A stretch of 31,410 nt of DNA from Hofstenia miamia (GCA_900660155.1 CABFPE010000123.1:1535880-1567289); one strand, 5' to 3'; positions 20,383 through 29,725 are shown, numbered from the stretch's first letter. The notes: generated by a model not told the origin, from the letters alone. Translations and numbers: made by a program.

Positions 20383-22131
20383 ATAGAAAGAATATACTAT
20401 AAAGATAAATCCATTACAAATAAGAAGGAAATCTGCAATGTTTTCAATGAAGTTTTCCTAAATTTAGGAAACTACAACGGTATGAATGTACCTTTTTGCC
20501 TTAATAAACCCAAAGGAACTCCAACCTCTTTCTCTTTTCGTTTTGCAACAAAATATGAAATCATAAAGTCGATACAATGCTTAAAAAATAAATCTAATGG
20601 ACCCTCTCTAATGCCAACGTGGTTCCTAAAACTCTCAGGTGACTTAATAGCTGAACCAATATGCTACATCTTAAATAATTGTATAAAACACTCCTTTTTT
20701 CCAGATGAATTAAAATTGGCAAATATAACACCATTATTTAAAAGAAATGATCCCGAAGATTGCGAAAATTATAGACCCATTTCGATCACTTCTCCAATCA
20801 GCAAAATTTTTGAACGAATTCTTTTTAATCAAATTAACGAACATCTTTGTAAACATGATCTCTACTCCAAAACACAATATGGTTTTCGTAAAGGTATTTC
20901 TACGAGCGACGCTTTAATACAAGCTACAGAAAAATGGCGATCAACAATAAATGATAATGAATACTCAGCAATTGCTTGCTTAGACCTCTCGAAAGCTTTC
21001 GATTCCATAGACCGCAGTATCTTACTACAAAAAATTAAAATTCTAGGTTTTTCTAATGACAGCATAGGTCTTATCTCCAGTTACTTATACAATCGCATGC
21101 AAAGAGTTAAAATTAATGAATCTTTTTCAGATTGGGTATGCACTAAAAATGGGGTTCCACAGGGTACAATTTTGGGTTCATTATTATTTAATATTTACAT
21201 AAATGATTTGTCCGAGCAAGTAACATGTGACGTTATACAATATGCAGATGACACAATATTATTTCATTCTAATAAATTTCCCGAAAAAGCGGTTCAAACT
21301 CTCGAAACAAACTGTGCTTCTCTTGCTAAATATTTTGCCTCTATAAAACTAAGAGTAAATCCACTAAAAACTCAATTCTGTATTGTTAAATCAAAAACTA
21401 AATCTACTGATACTTCAAGATACAAACTTAATTTCAACGGCATTCAAATAAAACAGGTTGAGTCTTTTAAGTACCTCGGAATAATTTTTGACATACATCT
21501 AAATTTTGAAGAGCAACTAAATCATGTTATTAGAAAAATGGCCATATCGATTAAAGCAATTAACTTAATTTCTCAAAAACTTCCAACTAAAGCAAAAATT
21601 CAATTAATATATGCTCTAATATTAAGTCATTTTAACTATGCCAATGTACTCTACACAGATATAAATCAACAATTTCTCAGGAAATTCCAAGTGCAACTAA
21701 ATTGGGCTATTAAAGTAGCAGTAAATAATCATAGCTTTAATAAGAATAATGAATATAGAAAAATTTCAAAATTATTTTTACATCCGCAATGTTACATCCA
21801 TATAAATGTCTTAACGACGTTCTTCAAAATAGTTAACAATACCTTCCCATACTACAAAAATGACTTTCTTGCTGCAAAATTAGTCAATAAACAAAATAAA
21901 AGAACACACATAATTGAACCTATTAGGTATAAGAAACGAATAATGAAAAATTCATTTCTAAACACAGCTATAAATATGTGGAATGAATTACCAAAATATA
22001 TTAAACAAATAAGTAAATTAAAAAACTTTAAAATGAATATTAAAAAATATTTTTGCACTTATAATATAAAAAAACTGAAATGGCGAGGTTATAAATTTTA
22101 TAATCCTGATTACTCTATTAATAGAAACTAG
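20329..22131 (+). CDS. non-LTR retrotransposon reverse transcriptase, open 600-codon frame
   Basis: RNA-directed DNA polymerase of a CR1/Jockey-type element. No stop interrupts it. KNKSNGPSLMPTWFLK precedes RT block 1 (ANITPLFKRND, NYRPISITSPISKIFERIL). YGFRKGISTSDALI is block 2. LDLSKAFDSIDRS carries the first catalytic Asp at about residue 219. GVPQGTILGSLLF begins near 275. YADD is at 305-308. LRVNPLKTQFCIV and FKYLGIIFD follow, with a thumb and a C-terminal NSFLNTAINMWNELP block. The frame opens with GTG; the true ORF would begin far upstream, as an in-frame TAA at 20326-20328 separates it from the linker. All polymerase residues are intact, unlike the other RT copies here, so this is a young insertion. 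Without an endonuclease it is not autonomous. Confidence 0.9.
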   Translation: MGIMLTNWLNRKNMRTEEIERIYYKDKSITNKKEICNVFNEVFLNLGNYNGMNVPFCLNKPKGTPTSFSFRFATKYEIIKSIQCLKNKSNGPSLMPTWFLKLSGDLIAEPICYILNNCIKHSFFPDELKLANITPLFKRNDPEDCENYRPISITSPISKIFERILFNQINEHLCKHDLYSKTQYGFRKGISTSDALIQATEKWRSTINDNEYSAIACLDLSKAFDSIDRSILLQKIKILGFSNDSIGLISSYLYNRMQRVKINESFSDWVCTKNGVPQGTILGSLLFNIYINDLSEQVTCDVIQYADDTILFHSNKFPEKAVQTLETNCASLAKYFASIKLRVNPLKTQFCIVKSKTKSTDTSRYKLNFNGIQIKQVESFKYLGIIFDIHLNFEEQLNHVIRKMAISIKAINLISQKLPTKAKIQLIYALILSHFNYANVLYTDINQQFLRKFQVQLNWAIKVAVNNHSFNKNNEYRKISKLFLHPQCYIHINVLTTFFKIVNNTFPYYKNDFLAAKLVNKQNKRTHIIEPIRYKKRIMKNSFLNTAINMWNELPKYIKQISKLKNFKMNIKKYFCTYNIKKLKWRGYKFYNPDYSINRN

Positions 22132-22277
22132 CAATCGCCATAGCCCAAGTTAACCACTTTTTATTTGTAAATATTCGTTGTTTTCTTTTTTTGTGTAATT
22201 TTGTATTACTTTCTTGACGCTTTCAGAATTTGTTATCAGTATTTCTATTTATTGTTAAAACAATTTCTGAATATAGA

Positions 22278-22303
22278 TTTTTCTTCTTCTTCTTCTTCTT
22301 CTT
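22278..22303 (+). repeat. (TTC)n tail of the non-LTR element
   Basis: About eight TTC units directly between the element's 3' UTR and the resumed gag sequence. A short tandem repeat instead of poly(A) at the 3' end is known for several CR1-like and related clades. Confidence 0.75.
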
Positions 22304-22309
22304 TAGAAC

Positions 22310-22706
22310 GTCATGTAGTGTTGGTTCTGGCAAAATTGATTCTGTGAAACGTAATTAGCTTTTTGCTGTGGATTCAAAGCTTCTTTTAATGCTTCAATAT
22401 CAGTAAAAAAAATGCATTAATTTGAATGGATACTTTTAATTCAATCTTATTAAACATGTTATCAATATTTTTAAGTAAATCCTGCATAACGCCAACATTA
22501 CTGTGAAGAGTTTGCTGTGATGATGTAGCTGTCATCAACGGATCGGAATTATTAACTACATTTATATTATCTGGAATAGAGTTTGTGGGTAATACAGGAA
22601 TGTCTTGTGACATTTGTGGTAAACTTGCTACGAATGTATTCTGATTCTTTGTTAATTTGTCAACTGCTAGTATAAATGTAGACATTCTATCATTAAGAAT
22701 TACCAT
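22310..22706 (-). pseudogene. gag-like protein, N-terminal part
   Basis: An open frame from an ATG at 22706 runs 106 codons, with NDRMSTFILAVDKLTKNQNT and a Ser/Asn/Pro-rich stretch. One frameshift near 22395-22410 leads into DIEALKEALNPQQKANYVS and on to the insertion junction at about 22310. It is low in complexity and has no domain of its own. Its assignment as the gag N-terminus rests on colinearity with the capsid and zinc-knuckle part across the inserted element. Confidence 0.55.
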
Positions 22707-22986
22707 TTATTTTTTATAAATTGCAAATGTCATTGTGAAGATCATTAACTACATCTTGCAAAATTGTGATTTTCATTTTAAAGATCATTAATTTAATTTT
22801 GTAACGTATTGTTTTCCATCATGAAATTATTGATTTCATCCTCTTGGTTTTAAAATAAGATTCTTTCTTTATATTTTATTTTTTCCTCTCAAACATTTTG
22901 CTGTCAAGGCTTGTTCATTAAACATGTTAATTTATCTGTCTTTAGATTAGTATTTTATAGAAACTTTAGACTCATATGAGAATTTC

Positions 22987-23000
22987 TGTCTACGCCAGTG
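22987..23000 (-). repeat. possible hAT-type terminal inverted repeat
   Basis: TGTCTACGCCAGTG reads CACTGGCGTAGACA on the other strand, nearly the same as the hAT right end at 29166-29182. No partner end was found on its left. Confidence 0.35.
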
Positions 23001-23101
23001 TACAACATTCATTTCAATATATGTACACACCATGAACCACATTTTCCGTTCAGTTTGTGTTAAGTAAATACTCCGCAATTACTATTTTTTCAATTACATC
23101 T

Positions 23102-23760
23102 CAGTGGCGGAGCGTGGGCCATATTGCCTAGTGTGCGGTACAGAGTTGCTAGTGGCTCAGTTTGGTTTCGTCTTTGTATTTATATAAAAATACGTCAATA
23201 CTGAACCGAAAGTCTTAAAATTTACAATGGAAGTCTCTGCAGTCATTGCTTGAACTTGAAGTCATCCATAATAGTATTAAATGTATAATTTTTTAAATAT
23301 GATTCAAATGAATATTTCTTAAAATCAGATATTAAGCAAAATATTTGAAATTGATACGTGAAATATTAAAACATCAGACATGACCATTACGTTTCCATAA
23401 ATAGATGATCCACCAGCGATGGAGAATTGGATTCAACACTTTAAGATCCGATCCAGATCCGAAACTTCAACATCCGGATCCGAACCGAACTTTTAAAAAA
23501 TTTTAGATTTCAATCCAAAACAGATCCGAATTTAAATAAGTGTTCTAACAATAAACAAACATAAAATTAAAAAATATTTGTTTTTATCAAATAGAAAATT
23601 TTAAGTGCTTCAACACTATCTTGAGATAAAAAAATGGACACATACTTACGATATAGTGAATGCAAATCAACTAATTTGTAAACTTTGTAATAATTTAGTT
23701 CCTAAAATTGTCATCAACTATACTCATACTATATTGATAGATTTAAATAGTTGAGTTTCT
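23102..23760 (+). mobile_element. hAT transposon fragment with BED-type zinc finger
   Basis: CAGTGGCGGAGCGTGGGCC at 23102 has the form of a hAT terminal repeat. At 23635-23735 one frame reads WTHTYDIVNANQLICKLC followed by NNLVPKIVINYTHTILIDL. This is the BED finger pattern (aromatic positions, CxxC at 23677 and 23686, then T..L..), with the zinc-binding His region decayed. No catalytic domain follows, and 23760-24280 contains nothing recognisable. Confidence 0.55.
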
Positions 23761-24289
23761 TATATTATTACCTCCCATACTAATGTTTTATGTCAAAATT
23801 CAAACATAACCACTTTGCAATGTCACTATGAATTGAAGTTGTTTCAGACAAGATAAATTTACTTCAAAATTGCAGCTAAGGCGATGAAAACAAGAATAGC
23901 ACAAATAATGGCAAATTAAAGAACAACCCCAAAATTTCTATTGCAAGACATTAAAAAAATTGTTGTAGAGTGTATTAAAATCCGTGATAGAAAAATTAAT
24001 TTTTCAAACAAAATTTGAGATTTAAATATAAATTTTAAATTTTACTGAAATTGGATACTAAATTGTATCAAAAATTTTGAATTATGTAGCAGCAAGATTA
24101 AATAAATTAGCACCCTATTAATAGTTTGCCAACGGTAAGGTTGCATAAACATTTTTGTATTGGTGATTTGGTGATTTAATAATGAAAAACCTTTTGAGTA
24201 TTAAGTTGATCTTGGCATTGCAAGTTGCTTAGAGTGCATATTTAAATGAGATTGAAGAGCATCCCAAATTATATTAATATTTTTACATT
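23761..24289. other. no recognisable feature
   Basis: AT-rich DNA with dense stops. It may be the decayed body of the hAT fragment on its left, but no hAT motif can be read. Confidence 0.4.
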
Positions 24290-24540
24290 TTGCAGTGTTT
24301 GCAAAAGCCACGGTACTCCAATACTATCTCTGCGACCCACCTAACCATATGCAGGCATTATTAAGGCGGACTAAGAAACTATGTTTCTTGGCCATAAACA
24401 TTAGTAAGATAATGCTCATATCCCACAGCTTTTGTCCAGCATTGTTCAGGACCTTTGCAGGCTCATAAACACGTTCAACCAGGGCTGCGTGTTGTGCACA
24501 TGACACAGTGTGGGTTTGTCTGGTTTACTGCTAACTGCTT
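24290..24540. other. unexplained GC-richer island
   Basis: Roughly balanced base composition inside AT-rich DNA. The minus strand is open for 60 codons from an ATG at 24506 (ALVERVYEPAKVLNNAGQKL onward). I do not recognise it. It could be a short exon, or a repeat of SINE type in view of its size. Confidence 0.3.
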
Positions 24541-24711
24541 CAGCTACTAAAATAGTCTAATAAATTAGAATACACCCACTCCCAACATTTGTTTTAGCTT
24601 ACCACATCCAATGTATGTACATGTAGAACTTGCAAACGTTTCTCTATTTTTATTGATGTTTGCTTGGTGGGGAATTAACTGAGAGTGGTGGGACGTTTGA
24701 TTTCTCACTCG

Positions 24712-24745
24712 AGGTGCGGTGATCATTAGCGCACGCCTCGAAATG
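24712..24745 (+). repeat. possible tRNA-derived SINE head
   Basis: GGTGCGGTGATCATTAGCGC followed by ACGCCTCGAA resembles the A-box half of tRNA-derived SINE promoters (GTGGCGCAGTGGTTAGCGC type). No B box was found downstream, so it would be a broken copy. Confidence 0.2.
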
Positions 24746-24886
24746 ATCTATTTCCATTTTGTGAACCAATCAATAATGTTTGGCTACAAATGTAAGATGC
24801 AATTTCAATGATTACGCTTAATTTCATAGTGTGCGTTAATATGAAGGCACACCTTGCTTTATTAATGTCTATTGAAGGGGAACATG

Positions 24887-24950
24887 AATAAGTCATACAT
24901 GAATAAGTCCTACAGTAATAAGTCCTACAGTAATAAATCGTACACTATTG
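24887..24950 (+). repeat. 15-bp minisatellite, left terminal array
   Basis: About four units of the form GAATAAGTCCTACAG/TAATAAGTCCTACAG, the last being TAATAAATCGTACAC. It is the inverted counterpart of the array at 25554-25655. Confidence 0.85.
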
Positions 24951-25345
24951 TTTTAATGGGAATTATATATTAATGTAATAGGAATGTTTAGAGAAATGGG
25001 TTTCGAGAATCACGATCGAATTTTTATAGCTGTTTTGTAAATTCGAAACTCGAGGTCAAGATGTAGTTTTGAAAATTCAAAATCTCGAAAAGCCTGGAAC
25101 TTATAGGGTGAGTATCTAGAAACCGGTTAAATATTTGAAAAAATACGTTTGGGGGGAGACTTAGAACTGTCAGCATTCTTTTTAATTTTGGTTTTCAGTT
25201 TAATAACCTCAATATCCTCCTTGTCTCCAGAATGATTGTGTTCATGAGTAACCTAGATTAATCATAAGCAAACAAAGTAATTCTAATCTAAGTTAGCCTA
25301 TTTAATGCGTCTGAAAAACTAAATTATTTAAACATTAAAAATTAC

Positions 25346-25513
25346 CGTAAATTGATATTTACAAATTAGAGCTCGACCTTCACACCCTTTTTTATATAAA
25401 TAACATGTTAAGTAAATCTTATTACATCCTTCCACATTTTTTACATATAGAAAATTCTCAAATGTATATAATTTTGATCCAATTCTTCGCCCATCAATAA
25501 TTTCGTAAGACAT
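25346..25513 (-). CDS. FLYWCH-type zinc finger exon
   Basis: Reads leftward from the ATG at 25511-25513 for 56 codons to a donor-like ACG|GTAATT; unspliced, it stops five codons later. It has the FLYWCH layout: GSKLYTFENFLYVKN, then YLTCYLYKKGCEGRALI with the two Cys (residues 37 and 44) spaced as in the family. The C-terminal His pair would be in a following exon or is lost. FLYWCH fingers bind DNA and often sit N-terminal to MULE transposases. Lying inside the element at 24878-25662, it is most likely a remnant of that transposase rather than a host gene. Confidence 0.6.
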
Positions 25514-25553
25514 TTTGCTGTCCCTTCGTTTAAATGTTGTGCTTGTTATTGTA

Positions 25554-25655
25554 GAATTTAATCATATAGAACTTAATCGTGTAGGACTTAATCGTGTAGG
25601 ACTTATTCCTATAGGACTTATTCCTGTAGGACTTATTCCTGTAGGACTTATTCTA
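25554..25655 (-). repeat. 15-bp minisatellite, right terminal array
   Basis: Six to seven units drifting from the inside outward: GAATTTAATCATATA, GAACTTAATCGTGTA, GGACTTAATCGTGTA, GGACTTATTCCTATA, then GGACTTATTCCTGTA repeated. It is longer than the left array. The outermost units are the most alike, which suggests recent growth from the end. Confidence 0.88.
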
Positions 25656-25671
25656 TGCCGTCCTATTGAAG

Positions 25672-25709
25672 TGTGAATGTCGCAATACCTAGTTATTGCG
25701 ACATTCACA
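25672..25709. repeat. perfect 16-bp-arm inverted repeat
   Basis: TGTGAATGTCGCAATA (25672-25687), loop CCTAGT, then its exact reverse complement (25694-25709). It abuts the right target duplication of the Mutator-like element and is outside it. Confidence 0.95.
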
Positions 25710-27152
25710 ATTAAAGTAACTAGGACATTTTAATTCATCAGTGATATCATTGCTAAACAAGATAATACATGTACTAGCCAATTAAACCAATGTATAGTTT
25801 ATGAATCAAAACAATCGAAATGCTTCAATTTTACCAAAATTGTAATTTAGACACAAGTTTTATAAGAAAGTGCTGAACGCAATGCGTTATAAAAATGGCA
25901 ACTCAATTAGATTTCTTACTTGTTATTAAAAATTCGATTGAGTATTTAATCACTAATTACAAATTTATAAAAACATAGTGTAAAAAATCAGTTTGATGCG
26001 GTATTAAATTTACTCTGTTCCCAAATAAGCTACAGGAAAAAACGCTGTAAAATCATAAAAATGCTGGTTAGAAGGTGTGAGGCGCGCACCTCGCACATAA
26101 AGAGAATACTTTCTGTTACATCTCATTTCCAAGCCGACGAAAGTCAGTCTTGAAACACCTTCTTTTCAACTTTTTCATTCCAGAAATTTTGCAGAATTAA
26201 AGCAAATATCTACAACAAAATAATAATTTGATGCAGCAGATTAAGTGAATATTGGTACAAGATAAAGAGTAGTAAAACATTACAATTTGATCAAAACAAA
26301 AGAAAAATTCTAGATTTTTTCATTTTCAATGGAGTAAGCTTTCTCTTCTACTACTTCCATAGTTGTTTTATAATAATTATTTTAAAGAAATTTAGCATTT
26401 TTTGAAATAAATTTATAGCTGTTTTTGATCTGAAATCTTCTTCCAGGTTGAAGCAGAAGATTTCTAATCTAAGTTTTATAAATTATGGGCTTTATTATAA
26501 TTAAGGATCTAGCCATTAATTCAATCTCATTATAATGCCGGGTTCAGGCTGAACGTTTTATATTATATAAGCGAATTAGATGACTTATTTTTTATTTCAA
26601 TATTGATGTAATGCAGGGTTCTTTCTGAAAATTTTATCTTTGAATCAAAAAAGTTAAAGTTTTTACTAAATAGGACTAATTGAGCCTAATTAACAATGGT
26701 AATTAGTCCATGGTTGATCAAATGCATTGATTTTTTTAATATTTTTATTCCTGGTTCAGGCTGAACACTTTATTAGAACCTTTCTATAACATAACTGAAT
26801 TTTAAGATTATATTAAGCTGTTTTAGTTGATAAAAATGTCTATTACGTTATCCAATGATTTCTAAGTTCTTCGTCAACAAGAAACGTATCACATAAATGA
26901 AATGTTTAAGCCGATTTACAAAAGGTATAATTTGTAGAATTTTCACAAAGCAGAAACAGGTACAAATGTTAAATACCAACTTTTTTTGTTTATGCTTTAA
27001 AGAGATAATAAAAATATACTTCTTTCAAGCGCCGATATATGTCACTGATTCCTTCTCTGATTCTATCTCACATTTAGCGGCTTTTTTAAAATATAATTTT
27101 ACATTTTAATTCCTAGAAAAACATTATTGATTGGAATTTCATTTATTAAATT
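25710..27152. other. no recognisable gene; short palindromic repeats
   Basis: AT-rich. I see no supportable reading frame; the 70-codon frame at 26897-27109 has no recognisable domain. Inverted words include AGAAGGTGT (26070) with ACACCTTCT (26155), and the palindrome family at 26432-26766. Confidence 0.45.
26432..26766. repeat. recurring palindrome GTTCAG-G-CTGAAC and a hairpin
   Basis: GTTCAGGCTGAAC, a perfect odd palindrome, occurs at 26542-26554 and 26754-26766, with a degenerate copy GTTCTTTCTGAAA at 26618-26630. Each is preceded by GGG/GG/TG and followed by A/T-rich TTTTAT or TTTAT. A separate hairpin, GAAATCTTCT ... AGAAGATTTC, lies at 26432-26464. Confidence 0.6.
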
Positions 27153-27191
27153 CAACGCCCTGGGGCGTGGACAAGGGGGTGCAAAGGCAAA

Positions 27192-29043
27192 ATGTCACTT
27201 AGTGCTTCTCAGGCGCATGGTTCTGTATCTGAGCAGCTTGATCCTTCCTTGTTTGGCTCAAAGTTTATAAATGAAAATCAGGATTATTTTTTACTCTTTT
27301 GGATGTTATTCTTCTTTGTGCTAAACAGGAAATCCCTTTACGAGGCCATGATGAGAGTGATTCAAGTAAAAAGAGAGGTAATTTCTTGGAGATTCTCAAT
27401 TTATTAAAGCGCTATTCACAGAAGATGGATAAATTGCCGAAAAACTCAACAATGCTCTCGCCAGACATTCAGAATGAACTGCTAAACATAGTTGCTGATG
27501 ACGTTCTATCATGTATTATGAATGAAGTAAAAGCATGTAATTATTATGCTATCACAGCAGACGAATACAAGGATATATCTAAGAAGGAGCTGCTATCTAT
27601 AGGAGTTCGCTATCTCCATAAACCAACTCATGTAGTCAAAGAGCGAGTGGTTGCTCTGATTTATTTAACTGAGGATCTTGATGCCCAAGCGATAAGTGCA
27701 GAAATTGTTTTGTTATTTAATAAATATTCTATTGATCCCTTGAAATGTGTTGCTTTTACTGCAGATGGTGCCTCGGTTATGTCCGGTTGCAATAATGGCG
27801 TAGCAGTAACTTTGAAAAAGACTTTTCCCGGAATGGTATATATACACTGCTGGAGCGATAAACTGAATTTGGTCATCAAAGAAGTAACTAAGCTTAACAC
27901 TGAAAGCAAGAACTTTTTTGATGTAATCAACAGCATATATCACTTCTTTAGTGGATCTAGTCGCCACAATATAATCATGAAAGTCTAAGAAGAACTACAT
28001 CCAGATAAATGCGCCAAAGAGATAGAAAAAGGTGTTGATACAAGATGGCTCTCCAAACATGGTTCTGTATCGAAAGTTTTAGAATTGTATGATGTAATAA
28101 TTGAATCACTAGGAATATGTACAGATCCCAATGTCATTGACAATACTGATACTCTAACTACTGCAACCGGAATTTCTTCACAAATCTCAAACAAATCCTT
28201 CATCTGGCAACTATTGGCTTTCAACAGAATACTGGACTATTCTCAATATCCCAATCGGGGTCTTCAGTCACTTACCATAATAGTGCATGACAGCATCACG
28301 CTGATCGAAACATTTAGATCACAACTCCTAGAGATGCGATGTGATGAAGAGTTTAAGCGAATTGAATTACTCGTTGAAGACATAATGAAAAAGTACAATA
28401 TTTCTCCGTCAGTAAAAAGGTCATTGCGTGTGAAACAGCGGATTTGACTTTTACTATTATGGTAGCACTAATATTGAATCATTGAAAGCGAGATCAATTA
28501 AAGACAACACCAGTATGAAACCATGGTTTTACGAGATTATTGACATTATTCTCATGGAAATGGAATCACGATTTTCGGACCAAGCCAAAATGGTCATGCG
28601 AAGTCATGTAGCATTTTTCATCCCCAAAGCTGCTGGTCTTTAATAGATGACACTTTTCCGTCTGCTATGACGGATATTCCTCCACATGAATTTGCAACAT
28701 GAATAGAGTTCTACAAAAAGATCATTTCTGATGTCAGTAATGATAAAATATCATTCACGACATTGTTGGAGCGCACGGATTCAGAAATCTTCCCACACGT
28801 TCACAAAGCACTGATATATATATATAGTAACTCTGCCCTCAACCAGTTGCACTGTTGAGCGTTTTTTTTTCAACGGTTACTCGGGTAAAAAGTCGCCTCT
28901 CATTTCTATCGTCGGAGCAAGAGGAATTGGAAAAAATTAACAAACATATTTTGAACATTTTTTGTAGTAAGACGCGACGCCTTAAATTTTTTGTTTTTCT
29001 TTGCATTTTACTTTGTTACTCTCTATGCGTGAGCTCTGTCTGA
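27192..29043 (+). pseudogene. hAT transposase of the DUF4371/ZMYM1-like type, broken
   Basis: The usual N-terminal TTF zinc finger is absent. 27192 gives a short lead-in. After a 1-nt shift near 27290, the frame from 27299 reads VILLCAKQEIPLRGHDES and GNFLEILNLLKRY, then LSPDIQNELL. TADEYKDISKKELLSIGVRYL holds the first catalytic Asp. CVAFTADGASVMSGCNNG holds the second Asp. HCWSDKLNLVI follows, where the conserved CxxH has Asp instead of His. A TAA at 27986-27988 breaks it. The same frame resumes with DTRWLSKHGSV to 28447. Shifted pieces then give PWFYEIIDIILMEMESRF (28520 on). The C-terminal dimerisation region carries the third acidic residue (TVERFF, about 28850), split by a T-run frameshift. 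At least one stop and three shifts make it inactive. Confidence 0.88.
28816..28828. repeat. short (TA)n tract inside the hAT pseudogene
   Basis: GATATATATATATAG just before the hAT dimerisation domain. It probably replaced coding sequence through slippage. Confidence 0.7.
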
Positions 29044-29188
29044 ATCATATTTTTTTGGTACATTGCTTTTACGCTTTTGAGTTGATATTTTAAAGTAAAT
29101 TCAAGGATTCGTGATGTACCCCCTCGTTTTTTGATTGGACCCCCTGGTTTTGGGGAAATAGCTTTTCTGGCTACGCCAGTGGCAACGC

Positions 29189-29598
29189 TTATCTTATTTT
29201 CAAACTTCTGGTAACATATAAAGATCTTGAATTAACATTTGCTTTGTACTTGAAGCTCTTGAAATGTCAACATTTACTTTTCATGAACTTAAAGTGTTCC
29301 ACTTCTCTGTTCGAATCCTTCTAGAACTTTCTACCGTTGTAAGCGAGTAAATAAAAAATATTACTGATTTTTTTTCGCCAAATTTTTTAGTGAGAATTGA
29401 AGTAATTTTATGTTTAGTGTAGATTTGAATATTTCATATCGGCACTAATTGTACACCAATTTCAATTATTTTTTTTTGTGACATTAATAAATATAGCAAT
29501 CGCAAAATGACCATTTTCGTAATATGTTTTTCAACAATGTAATATTTTTGGATTGCTAAAAAATGCAATTTACTTTGTCAAGTATAAAATAGCACATA
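29189..29598. other. spacer without recognisable gene
   Basis: AT-rich DNA between the hAT element and the 3' side of the seven-transmembrane gene. Nothing can be supported. Confidence 0.5.
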
Positions 29599-29599
29599 T

Positions 29600-29725
29600 T
29601 TGCTTATGATATTTTCTGAAGAAATAGGCAGATATAATTTCCTCTGCGCATTTAATGTATACTCTTTATGATATTTTCTGAAGAATTTAACCAATGTAAT
29701 TACCTTTGCTTATTAAATATCTATA
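29600..29725. repeat. two-copy tandem repeat, unit about 60 bp
   Basis: TATGATATTTTCTGAAGAA occurs at about 29606 and 29667. Each is followed by related sequence (GCAGATATAATTTCCTCTGC against ACCAATGTAATTACCTTTGC). It lies directly past the stop of the minus-strand seven-transmembrane frame, so it may belong to its 3' UTR. Confidence 0.75.

Larger units (their letters stand above)
19942..22304 (+). mobile_element. 5'-truncated CR1/Jockey-type element inserted into the gag gene
   Basis: It carries the linker, RT, a 3' UTR of about 150 bp and a (TTC)n tail, inserted opposite to a gag-like gene whose two parts lie at 18500-19218 and 22310-22706. The left junction falls at CCCTCTAAATC|TTGG. No clean target duplication was found; a possible imperfect 7-mer (5 of 7) lies at the junctions. 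Confidence 0.75.
24878..25662. mobile_element. Mutator-like element with minisatellite inverted ends and 9-bp target duplication
   Basis: This 785-bp element is flanked by perfect CTATTGAAG copies (24869-24877 and 25663-25671). The 9-bp length is the duplication size of Mutator-like (MULE) transposases. Its ends are GGGAACATGAATAAGTC on the left and, reverse-complemented, GACGGCATAGAATAAGTC on the right. Each end then continues into tandem 15-bp units in opposite orientation. The interior holds a FLYWCH exon, a domain often attached to MULE transposases in animals. No transposase catalytic domain remains. Confidence 0.85.
27159..29182 (+). mobile_element. hAT transposon with decayed ends
   Basis: The right end, reverse-complemented, reads CCACTGGCGTAGCCAGAAAA, a clear hAT-type terminal repeat. 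The left end CCTGGGGCGTGGACAAGG agrees in about 8 of the first 12 positions. CAACGC occurs directly outside both ends (27153-27158 and 29183-29188) and is the core of what would be an 8-bp duplication with both outer bases changed. The element is only 2.0 kb because the N-terminal zinc-finger coding part is missing. Confidence 0.75.

Noticed and set aside
24869..25662. CRISPR-like array because of short regular repeats
   Set aside because: The units are directly abutting 15-mers without unique spacers, occur inverted at both ends of a transposon, and the genome is eukaryotic.
27661..28224. Minus-strand frames opposite the hAT transposase
   Set aside because: Antisense shadows of a region whose plus strand carries clear hAT motifs.
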